From Holtermannia corniformis (Eukaryota > Basidiomycota > Tremellomycetes > Holtermanniales), in the NCBI GenBank assembly GCA_001599935.1, contig BCIJ01000010.1, forward strand, positions 246,444 through 310,443: 64,000 nucleotides of DNA. The letters run 5' to 3'. Under the pieces are notes generated by a model that saw only the letters and a list, made by a program, of their open reading frames with translations, did no database searches and was not told where the DNA came from. The translations under genes and the position numbers were made by a program. The first letter of the stretch is position 1. Every line of letters starts with the position of its first letter. Positions 31,729 through 41,785 of the stretch are shown here, in pieces.

Positions 31729-33542
31729 ATGGCCGAGGAGCTCGCCACGACTCTGGGGCCAGGCGCCTTGGATGATCCCACGAGTACGACGACAACACCT
31801 CCAGCCGTCAAGACGACGACCACGCCGGTCGTGCAGACTACGACAGCAACCACGACTACGACGCCCGAGGTCGCCACTCGCACAGAGACCGTCGTAGACC
31901 CTCCGAAGACAGAGACAATTCCACCTTCCAATACTGACAGACCAACATCGACGCGTGTAACATCCACTGTGCCGCCCCCGGAGACTAGCACAGAGACGAA
32001 AGAGACGGAAACACAGACGACAACGACCGCGCCATCGACCTTTACACCTCCGCCGAGCTCAACAACAAGCACCCGGTCGACGACGACGGTGACGCCTCCT
32101 GCTGCCCTCACGAATGCGCAGTCGACGAGGACAACGGTGACAACGACACCGAGAGTGAGTACGACCACAAGTACTACCGCCACTCGAACACGCACGACTG
32201 CAACGTCAACCTCGACGACGTTGTCAGACGTGGAGCATCAGGTCGGGTCTTCGCTGTCTTTTGGTGGGTGCTAGATGATTGCTGAGAACGCTACTTGACG
32301 TTGTAGCGACGAACACGGATGCCCCGAGCGACGGCGCTGGTGCCGCCGCAGATGGTACAAGTACCGGTGCGAGTTCGGCAACGTCAACGTCGACCAAAGG
32401 CAAGAACGGCAAAGACAGCGCTGAGAGTGGGGATGACGAGGTTGGACATAGATCAGCGGGGGGCAGCATGAATATTGGGGTCATAATTGGTCAGTTTTCT
32501 ACAGGTCGCAAGTCGGGGCCCTTCGTTGACAATGCTGTAGGTATAGTGGCGGCGGTTCTGGTGGTTCTAGGCTTGGCGTTCTTCTTCTGGTCAAGATGGG
32601 TTCGTGGTTTCACAATCGTTTTGGTTGAAGTTGACACGCCTGTAGCGCAAGCAAAAGCAGCGTAAAGAAGAGCTGCAAATGCTCAATGACGAAGATGACC
32701 TCGACGATACCAAGTCCGAGTTCTCCTCTGGCCGGCCACTGAGCGATCGTCAAACGTACATGTCGGGCATGACGACTGCTGATCCTCGCGGTCGAGATAC
32801 AATGTACACCGAGTTCGACCGGCGTGGTGACCGCAAATCTTACATGACCAGCGCTGAAACCGACTACATGGACGAGTTTGACGGCAAGAGTTACCGCTAC
32901 GACATTGACAAGGATACGCTCGTGACCAAAGGACCGCGATCGACCTACTTTGCCGGCCCGCAGACGGGTCGGACAATGACGACGGCGTACACGCCATGGC
33001 ACGAACCGGATACAGCAGCACCGCCCGTGCCACAGCTACCGTCTGCGTTCATGAAGAAGAACGCCAAGGAACCGCCGATACCGACACCTGCGCCGCCCGA
33101 GCGAGCGCAAACAAGGCCGCAGACACAAATGACATCGTACAATGGGTTGCTAAGCGCATACGACAGTGATGACGCATACGGCGGGCAGGCACTGCCATCA
33201 GCTCGACCTTCGTTGCCCTCAACGCGGCCGCCCGAATCGCGCCCAACATCAACCTTCTCGACAATGACTGAGAATCTCCTCCCGTGGCTCAAGAAGAGTG
33301 GCAGAGATAGCTCGCCACCCCTACCGACGGCACAGAACGATCCTTTCACGCCTCAAGGCCGCTCACACAAGCCGCCAAGCAGACCAATCTCTTTCCGACG
33401 ACTGACAGGGGAGAAAGTCTCCCAGCCACCGACTGCACCGCCAATGGCTCGTCCCCCGCCTGTGCCATTGTATGCACAGACGCCGACAGCTGTGGCGACT
33501 CAGCAAGGTGGCTATGACGGACCGATCCCCGCGTTCCGGTAG
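31729..33542 (+). CDS. Single-pass membrane protein with Thr/Ser-rich ectodomain and long cytoplasmic tail
   Basis: The N-terminal 180 residues are mucin-like, dominated by Thr, Ser and Pro, and should be heavily O-glycosylated if extracellular. After splicing, NIGVIIGIVAAVLVVLGLAF plus FFW forms one transmembrane segment; the intron at about 32490-32540 splits it and restores the frame. A basic stop-transfer (RWRKQKQRKEE) follows, then an acidic Asp/Tyr-rich tail (LNDEDDLDDTKSEF, KSYMTSAETDYMDEF) with several Pro-rich stretches near the end (PPTAPPMARPPPVPLY) that could bind SH3 domains. No signal peptide is seen, so either an upstream exon is missing or the segment acts as a reverse signal anchor. 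It has the architecture of fungal wall or osmosensors such as Mid2/Wsc/Opy2, without recognisable homology. Convergent with COG3 by 18 bp. Confidence 0.72.
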
Positions 33543-33560
33543 CACATCATATGCAATGCA

Positions 33561-36523
33561 TCATTGAGGCTGTTCCAACAATGTGTAGATGGCAGACGGC
33601 GTCGCGATCGCAGCCGCCGTCGTGAAATCGAACTCTGCGCGCACAAAGTCATGGAATTGTCGATACGCATCGACGATGCTCGACTGAGATGATGAGCTTT
33701 GCCCAATGCTCGCAGAGCACACTCACGCGCATGGGCGGCAGCAAAACCTGTACCGTCTCCTCGTCTTGCAGATATAGCAACAACTTTTCCTGCCACGACG
33801 TGATCGCTGTGCTCGCCGTGTTTTTGAATTCGTCTTGTACGGCCATGACTTTGCCGGCCGTTGCCCATTCCTGGCCTGAGAGATCGCGGCCGCCACGCGA
33901 TGCGAGGAACGCTGTAGACCGATCGAGGAAGGCTTTGAGCGGCGCTGTGGCCGTGCTGGAGCACTGAGCGATGAGGTCTTCGCAGACGCGCTTGAGCTCG
34001 CGATCGACGTCCTGCACGCGTCAGCGTGAGAGCATCGCACATTCTCGATCCTACCATCTTAGCGTCTGATAAATGCTCCATGCCTTGTGGTGCACTCGGT
34101 CCATAGCCTAGCATCGACGACGCATTAGCCAACAAGCTCCGCAGAGCATCTGCCAATGCAGGTCAGCACCGCCGCCCAGTAGCTTGACTGCACCCGCACG
34201 TACCCGTGATCCCCGACCAGTCCCTGCCACGATCCCGGCGGACCATATCGACGCTCGCCGTCATCTCCTTCAGAATGAGCAAGTGGCGAACGAGGAAGAG
34301 CTGGCCGTCCGTCTTTGACGTTTCTGGGCGTGCTGCGACCAGATCCGACGCGGAGGACAGAGATTGTCGGCACGCTGTGACGGCTTCTTGGGCGAGATCG
34401 TCGAACACGGCAGGCTATGGACACTGTCAGCGCAAAGTGTGATGGGCGGTGTCGAGAGACGCACGTCGATATAGTCGTGCAGGCATGAGAGCAGCCACAG
34501 CGTCGTCTTCAAAGTCGGATACCACCCCTTTTGAGCGTCGGCGGACGGTAGTGACAAGAAAGCAGGTGCGTCGTCGTCCTCCTCGTCCAGCGACACCTCC
34601 AACGTCCTCGCAATCAATGGCCCAGTCGTATCGGCTGAGTGATACGTTGTCAACTCGACGACTGCACGCCGCGGTACAGAACATACCCAATCTATTCGGA
34701 TAGTCGAGATCATCCGGCTTGGCAACATAGTACGACACGTCGGCCTGCACGAGCGCCTGGGCGCGAAACACGAGCCGAGTCTGCGCATCCTGCAGCACCA
34801 TGCGCAAGAGCTGATCGATATGCAGCTTGCTGAGTGGCTTGGGCTGTCCTACCGTCTCGTCATCTTCGTCCGATGATTCTGAAAAAACGTCGTCGACAAT
34901 GTCTTGGACCATGAGCGCTTGCAATACGGTACAGACTTGGCACAGGGTCTCGATCGAGGGCTCGTGTAGGATCCGAGGGCGGAGATGGTCGTATAGGTGA
35001 TCGCAGAGGCCTTCGAGGAATCCACTTTAGATGGGTCAGCACTGTATGCGCGGGAACGCAAGATGGACGTACTACAGAGGCTCTTCACCTGTCGAAAAAA
35101 AGTGCTTGTAGAGGTTGAACTCGTCCAAGCAAGTCTGTTTCAGGTAGCTACAGCCTGCTCGCGTCTGTCGATTGTCAGTCAAAGTCGCCAGCGCCTCGTT
35201 GACGCACCAACTCGACAATCTCGCAGCGATCCGGGTCCATCCGCAAGATCTCTTGGTTGACCCGAGTCCCGAGCAGGCTTTGCCGCACGCCGATCCACGC
35301 CGTCTGGCAGTCCGATAGCAATGACGCTAGCTCGTCCTCATTGCTTGCCGTACGGTGCTCAAGTTCGGCGATGAGTGGCCGCAGCGGCAAAGCAAGAGAC
35401 GCAAATTTGACATAGAGCAGGGCTGTGGTAGCCGTTTCGGAAAGGGTCTGTTGACCCAGTCAGCACACGTCGTTTACCGGGGCAGACACACCTTGTCTGT
35501 CATGCGCTTGACTACCTCGTGCCCCATGGCTCGGATCGCACTGACGACATATAGCTTGATGAGGGTCATGCTGCGCGTCATGCATTGCTGGTACCGGATC
35601 AGGTAGAGTTCGGCGTCCTTAAAGTCGCGCTAGTTGTTGTCAGCAAATGCAGTGCTGGCGTACGGGTGCGACTTGCGTTCTCGGCAAGGTAGCTCAGACA
35701 CTCGTCGAGTCTCTGCACCATTGGCAGGAAGCTGTCCGAGAGGACGAGGTCATCGCCAGGGTTATGCAGCACGCGTTGCGCCTGCTCGAGGAAGGTAAAG
35801 TAGCCCAAGCGATGGTTGAGGTGTGACGTGTGCTCGAGCAGTTGCGTCTATGTTCGTGTCAGCGTCCGTGCAGGTGCATCACGACGACCCACCTGCTCCT
35901 CCAACAAGTTCTCACACGCCCCACGCAGACTCTCGCTCCGTTCCTCGACATACGCCAGATTGCCCTTCATCTCCTTGACTAGCCGCTCGCTCTCCAGCAA
36001 GCTCTCGACAAGACCATCACAGGCCTCACGATAGCCCGAGATCTCGGCGTGATGGTCACGATAAAGCGAGTCTTGCTCGTGCTCGGTCGAGATGGTCAGA
36101 TGGGCAAACCAGTCGTGGAATTGTTGCGGTGTGAAGATTTGCGAGGAGTTGCCGTTGGCGGATGGTGGGCGCGAGGGTCCGGGCTGTGTCAAGGTCTGTT
36201 GGAGGAGGGAGGGATGGGCCTTGCGCGGCTGGATGGGTGTGCTGGGTCGTGAGGGTGTTGCGTAGCCGTTGGCGGCTGATGATGATTCGGCAAACTGGAT
36301 TAAATGAGCGTTGTACAAAGTGGTAATGCACTGTACCAACCTTGGATGGCAGCGGTCTGTGAGCGCAGGCGTCACGAACCACGGCGATGCTACCGAGCTG
36401 CTCATCCGACAGTGGTGCGTTGGACTCCCAGTCTTCGAGTGAGATGACCTTTGGACCTCGCAGCGTCTGTAGGCCATGCACGCCTGGTCTCCGTACCCCT
36501 GCTGGCGTGTGCGGCCTGCTCAT
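33561..36523 (-). CDS. COG3: COG3, conserved oligomeric Golgi complex subunit 3
   Basis: COG3/Sec34 belongs to lobe A of the COG tethering complex for retrograde transport within the Golgi. The family's N-terminal helical block is visible (IFTPQQFHDWFAHLTISTEH, SGYREACDGLVESLLES, and GACENLLEEQ followed by LLEHTSHLNHRLGYF). The conserved middle includes YLIRYQQCMTRSMTLIKLYV and VVKRMTDKTLSETATTALLY, then PLIAELEHR. The start at 36523 gives MSRPHTPAGVRRPGVHG, after an upstream stretch in the same frame that looks noncoding. The C-terminal exon ends AIYTLLEQPQ with the stop at 33561-33563. Numerous short introns are present. It is divergent from RRP1, 179 bp between starts. Confidence 0.9.
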
Positions 36524-36702
36524 GTTGCTTTCGACTGTCGATGAGCGCGACCTCGCTGTCTTTGTGCGTTGCGGCAATTGCTAGCGTGCTGCTAGCTGGT
36601 CTAGCAAGGCGCGTTGACGATCCGCGGATGCGCGCCAAAAGTCAGAATTGCCGCCCGCTGTAACGACTGTAGTTGTCCACTCTGGCCTGTCAACACTGCA
36701 CA

Positions 36703-37938
36703 ATGCCAGCAGCCACAAAGTCAAACAGCAAGGGCAAAGCACGCGCAACACCGCTCAAGACGGACGGGTCGCTGCCGATGGGCAAGCAGCTCGCGTCGGT
36801 CGGTCAGTTGAAAACTTGTACATTGTCGTTGATGCAGGACTGATCTCGGCAACAGACAAGCGCGTACGCGATAATGCGATTGCCAACTTGGCCGCCTTCC
36901 TCTCGAGGAGCAACGAACCCGAGGGATCTTCGTCTGCCGTGTTGCTGTCGGAATCCGAGATGGCCAAGCTCTGGAAAGGCGTCTTCTACTGTCCGTCTTG
37001 GTGGTGCACAGCGAATATACGCACTGCTGATAGACTGTGTAGGCTTCTGGATGTCAGACAAACCTCTTGTACAACAAGCTCTCGCGGCCGAGCTCGCAAA
37101 CCTCGTTCTCATCATCGACCCCATCCCATCCACCACCACGCTGTCGACTGCCGAAGCCGAGGCCGAGCGGACAAAAGCTGCCTTGAGCTTCCTCGATGGG
37201 TTCTGGAAGGCCATGGTCCGGGAATGGAGTGGGATCGATAGACTACGGTGGGTCTGATGATAAACTGATGAGCAGGAAGCGTGACTGACAGCAGTCAGGA
37301 TGGACAAGTATTACATGTTGATTCGAAAATACGTCAATGCGACGTTTCGGCTGCTTGCGCGCGGTGGGTGGAAGAAGCAGGATGTGGACAGTCTCAACGA
37401 CATCATGCTGGCTGAAGGCGGAGTCATGACGTGCGTGGTAGCGGTACAGGGACAATGACTGATCAACTGAACAGGTACCAAAACCCGAGGGTGCCAGCGT
37501 CACTGGCATACCACTTGTCCGATGTCGTACTAGACGAGCTCGACAAGGTTCTTGGCTTACCCGAGGTCGAACAAGGCGTGCGTATCCAACGCTTGACGAC
37601 GTGCTGCCCGCTGACGCTTTCAGCCTGCCTGCCCCGTCGCTGACATCCTGTACCCATTCACCGTACTTGCCGCACGGACAACCAACACCATCTCACACAA
37701 ACGCTTGCTCTCGTCTGTGCACACGCCGCTTCTTTTCTCCCTCTCTGCCGCGACCGCAATGTCTGATTCCAGCTCGGCCGTAGACTACCCACACATTGGC
37801 TCCGCAGACGCCAGCACGACGCGCAAACAGCTGCTCGGATCAATCTTCAACACGGCCGCCGACGCACGGGCGACAGAAGTCAACCGTCGAAGACTGTATC
37901 AGTTCTGGAAGGAGCACGGGGGTGAAGACGACGAGTAG
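36703..37938 (+). CDS. RRP1: RRP1/NOP52-family rRNA processing protein
   Basis: RRP1 (human RRP1/NOP52) is a nucleolar factor for processing of the 27S precursor of the large-subunit rRNAs. Exon 1 starts at ATG 36703 (MPAATKSNSKGKARATPL) and reaches LASV; after an intron with GTCAGT donor the frame continues DKRVRDNAIANLAAFLSR. Next come KLWKGVFYC and FWMSDKPLVQQALAAELA, then FLDGFWKAMVREWSGIDRLR and MDKYYMLIRKYVNATFRLL, all typical of the family. The C-terminal exon ends RLYQFWKEHGGEDDE. Five introns of about 45-55 nt are needed. The protein is about 310 residues, close to yeast Rrp1 (278). Confidence 0.92.
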
Positions 37939-38030
37939 TTGAAGGGATGCATGGTGATACAGGGTGTGCTACAGTGTTTGCGCATCTTGTTACGTTTCTT
38001 GTTGCCGAGATTGAGTGCGCTGCGCGGAGC

Positions 38031-38514
38031 CTACAGGGGCTGAGGCTGGCCTGCACCGAGCGCACCGCGCTCGCGCGTAACGCGAGCGACGTAGGATCGA
38101 GACGTTTGGTCGAAAGCGGCCATGTAGAGCGTCAAACACCGTGAGAGGCAGCCCTGGGCAGTGTCAACAGCACGATTCCCTGATGACCCGTTGGTCAGAC
38201 GCACCTCCTCGGATGAGCCGAGCGAAGTGCCAGGCTTGGTGACACACTTTTCAAAGCACTGCATGGCAAGCGTCAGCGCTCTTGCCGACGAGGAAAAGCT
38301 GCGAGGCTCACATTCTCGTTGATCTTGTTGATGAGCTGCTGAGCGTTGGCGACGGCGAGCTCTTGAGCAATCTGTTGCTTCATCTGCTCCTTGCGAGCGT
38401 TCATGTCTGTGCGGAGCGGCATCAGCCATGCCGACGCGAGCTCGTTTGATCAACGCGATCAGAGGATAACTCACCGTTGGCTGCAGCTGCACCACCACCG
38501 AAAAGACTCGACAT
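38031..38514 (-). CDS. TIM13: TIM13, small Tim chaperone of the mitochondrial intermembrane space
   Basis: Tim13 forms the hexameric Tim8-Tim13 chaperone that escorts hydrophobic precursors across the intermembrane space. Exon 1 reads MSSLFGGGAAAANG; later exons give MNARKEQMKQQIAQELAVAN and QQLINKINEN. The twin CX3C motifs are CFEKC and CLSRC, split over different exons, and the sequence after the second (LTLYMAAFDQTSRSYVARV) matches Tim13 rather than Tim8. Four exons with 50-75 nt introns give about 100 residues, the usual size. It is convergent with RRP1 (92 bp) and divergent from LTV1 (180 bp). Confidence 0.92.
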
Positions 38515-38694
38515 GTTGTATAGACGGTTGAAGTGAAGGACGTGATCCAAGGACAGCATGCAGTCGAAAAGCGAGTTTCGGTGGTGGCTTGTTTGCGCCA
38601 CCCACTTTGCGAGATTTCTGAAATGATCACGTCCACCTTGGCCACCGTTTGGCGTACCCACTGATTCTACCGTCGACAGAGCGACTGAAGCACA

Positions 38695-40813
38695 ATGGCA
38701 CCCCCGAACAAGTCGATCTATCGTAAACCCGGTGCACAGCACTTTCAGCTGGTGCACCGGTCGCAGCGGGACCCGTTGATCAATGATCCCGAGGCGAGCC
38801 AGCGAGTGTTCAAGAGTATTGGACGGGCGAACGATGCGCAAAAGGTGGGTGGATTGTTGAGATCATGCATAGATGGCTAAGCGCTCGTGGTATAGCCTGG
38901 GTTCGACCACCATGGCGTTACCCTGGCCGAACTCGAAGCCAGTGTCAGCACAGCCGACATGCGCGAGAACGAGGGCGAAGCAGCGCTCTACGGGATCCAC
39001 TACGACGACTCGGCGTACGACTACATGGCGCATCTGAGGACCGTCGGCGCCGGCGATGGCGAGGGGTTCAGCTCGGTCCTGCTGGAAGCGCCCAAAGGCT
39101 CTGCAAGTGCCACAGCGATGGGCCGTAAAGGCTACAAGGGCAAGGGCAAGGCGCGCGACGACGAGCTCGCCAACGGCCTGTTTCCCGAATCCGTGCTGCC
39201 GAGTAAAGACGAACTGAGCAAGGAGCAAGCGTACGCTGCTCAAGCGGCGATCCCGTTGGAGTTGCAGGGCTTGCAGCCGGACATGGACCCTCATCTCCGT
39301 CAGGTGCTCGAGGCGCTCGAGGACGATGCGTTTGTCGATGACGAGGCCGAGGACGAAGGGTGGTTTGACGAGCTGCTGGGTGAGGGCGAGCGAGACGAGG
39401 ACGATGAGGACGTCGAGCACTTTCCGTTTGCCGAGTGGGGTGTGCAAGCCCAGGTGGATGGGAACGAGGATGAGCAAGCACCACCTGCCGAGTCGCAGAC
39501 GTGGGAGGAACGCTTTGCCGCGTTCAAGCAGGCTAGCAAGGCCAATGTCCAGCCATCCGAGATGGACCCCAACGACCCAGAAGCGTACGAGGCGGCCGAT
39601 ACCGTTGGCTCGCTCAACTCCAAGTTTGGCACCATGACGGTCATTGGCGGCAAGAAGCGACGGAGCAAACGCGACGCGAGTGATGCCAGTGGGTACAGTA
39701 TGAGCAGCTCGAGCATGTTTCGCAACCAAGGCCTGTCGACGCTCGACGAGCGCTTTGACAAGGTGAGCCCGCACCCATCTGTGGCGATGCACATTCGTTG
39801 ACGTGGCATCCAGATCGAGGCAGAGTACGACGAAGACGATTTCCCCGAGGATGAAGACGACTACGAGCCCTCAGAGTTTGATGACGGCGCCTCGCACGCC
39901 GGCTCAACCTTTTCCCACTCGTCGCAATTCCCTCCACGGCGCTCGGGCTCGTCCCCGCCCCCGATCGATCGCGAAGACTTTGAAACCATCCTAGACGACT
40001 TTTTGGACAACTATGAAGTTGTTGGGAACCGGATGCAGCCCGTGCTTGGTGGGTTCGGGCTGACCGGCGCTGAGAAGCTCCGGATCTTGCGTGAGAACAT
40101 GTTGGAGGGGGATGAAGAGGCCGTTGGGCGCGCGAGGGAGGATCTGCGAAGGCAGATCAAGGAGGGCGAGGGGAGGAAGGAGAAGAAGGAACCAATCTTG
40201 ATGCCGGCCCTTGCGGGTGATAAGGAATCCAAGTGGGATGTGGAGACTATCCTGTGTAAGCCTTGGGTACGGTTGTCGTCATCTTGCCGTGCTGATACGG
40301 CGACAGCGACGTACACGAATACAGAGAATCATCCAGCGATGATCCGGTCGCGATCTGCGGCGCAGGCAAAAGCCAAGGCCGAGGCGCGGGCAAGGGCTCA
40401 AGCCGAGACCGAGGCGGCAGATGAGGATGAGGACGAGGAGGACTCGGGGTCCGAGACGGAGCGTGAAGACGACTACCGGACGAGTGCGTCGATCTCTGAT
40501 CTTGTACAAGGTATCCTGACACCATCTTAGCGCACGTCACCGTGTCTCGACCCAAGGGCGAGACGAAAGAGGAGCGCAAAGCGCGTAAAGCGGCCGTCAA
40601 GGTTGACCGGACTGTGCGTCACTTCCGACTGTTGGCTCGTGCACCGCTGACCGCGCATAGAACCGGCGCAAGGAGAAAAAGGCGCACAAGGACACGTTCC
40701 AGCATGAACGCCGCAAGCAGCTCGCGACCCATACCAAGACGGTCGCCGACGGTCGTGCGGCCGATTTGAATGTGGCAGCCAAGGATCGTGTTGGGATCAT
40801 GCGGTTGAACTGA
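38695..40813 (+). CDS. LTV1: LTV1, 40S ribosome assembly factor
   Basis: LTV1 is a late cytoplasmic and nuclear 40S biogenesis factor. The N-terminus MAPPNKSIYRKPGAQHFQLV followed by HRSQRDPLINDPEASQRVF, and after a short intron PGFDHHGVTLAELEASVS, is conserved. Further landmarks are ALEDDAFVDDEAEDEGWFDE, STLDERFDK followed by IEAEYDEDDFPEDEDDYEPS, and ETILDDFLDNYEVVGNRM. The C-terminal basic region has RPKGETKEERKARKAAVK and NRRKEKKAHKDTFQHE, ending RVGIMRLN at 40813. Five or more introns are required. Total length is about 600 residues, as in other fungi. The long acidic stretches are typical of the family. Confidence 0.93.
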
Positions 40814-40870
40814 TGCATATGCTACATTGATGACACGTCGGCTAGCTCGAGACGAGGTGCAAGCCGAGGC

Positions 40871-41450
40871 TCAGCCGAGCACTTCAAGCTCGTAAATGGT
40901 GACGCGGCCCCATGGGTCTGAACTCTTGTCGAATTCGAGCTTGAGCTCCGCTAGGAGTCCTTTGGTGCTGCCATCCGGGTAAGGGATCCTGACGCATACG
41001 GTTCAGTGCTGTTCCGTCGTGACCGGCATGTACAGTTGCTCACTCGAAGACTTGGCGTCGATTCCGGTCTTCAGGGTACAATCTTGCTCCAAGTGATAAT
41101 CGACCTTGTTCGGAAGCGACAAAGACATTCATAGCTGTCCCGGCGAAGCCGCCTTGGAACGTCAGAGCAAAGTGGGTTGCGCCTTGGATGGCTTCCGAAA
41201 AGGTGAGATGGATGTGTTGTGGCAGTCCCTACGTTGCAAGCGATGTGAGACAGGTAGCATACCCTTATCAGACAAGGTCATACTTGGTCTGACGTCCAGC
41301 AAGTCTCTGCCGAACCATCAATCGCGTTCTTCTTCTTGGTCGAGGAATCTAGCGTGGAGGACACCCTAGAGGATGGTCAGCAACGCGAAACCGGCTGCAT
41401 CAAGTCCTGACGTACTGAACCCTTGTACTGTCCGGGATCAGGTTGCGCAT
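40871..41450 (-). CDS. NR2C2AP-like F5/8 type C (galactose-binding fold) domain protein
   Basis: A 35-nt first exon starts at 41450 (MRNLIPDSTRVQ) and joins VSSTLDSSTKKKNAIDGSA then ETCWTSDQ. After another intron come LPQHIHLTFSEAIQGATHFA, LTFQGGFAGTAMNVF and ARLYPEDRNRRQVFE, and the last exon gives LAELKLEFDKSSDPWGRVTI ending YELEVLG at 40871. This is the discoidin-like beta-sandwich of human NR2C2AP (TRA16), which is nearly all domain: the Cys-Trp-x-Ser-Asp-Gln motif, the FQGGF motif, YPED and the closing GRV-x-IYxLxVLG all match. Length (about 140 residues) also matches. The role in fungi is unknown; in mammals it binds an orphan nuclear receptor, which fungi lack. Convergent with LTV1 (57 bp). 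Confidence 0.85.
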
Positions 41451-41785
41451 CTTGCCAAGCGACGTGACACAGCAGATGAGGATAGCAACCTGGATCAGCA
41501 CAGACGTCGGATCCCGTTCGGGTGTCCGAGTCGGCTGATCGGAGCTGAAATGTCCGATCGTCGTTCCTTGCCGCCGTGTGAAGATCACAGCGGGCACTTG
41601 GGAAGCAGGCATTGATAACGACAGCAACCACAGGCGTGAACAGTGTATCTTAGCGAGTATAGGGATCATACGAGGACTCGGCAGAACTCGGGACGGAGCT
41701 TGGACCGGACTTTGAAATAGCTGTCGAAGGCCGATAACCGTGTGTGCTGCGGCCAGATTGACAGTAACAATCGACGGTCACCACC

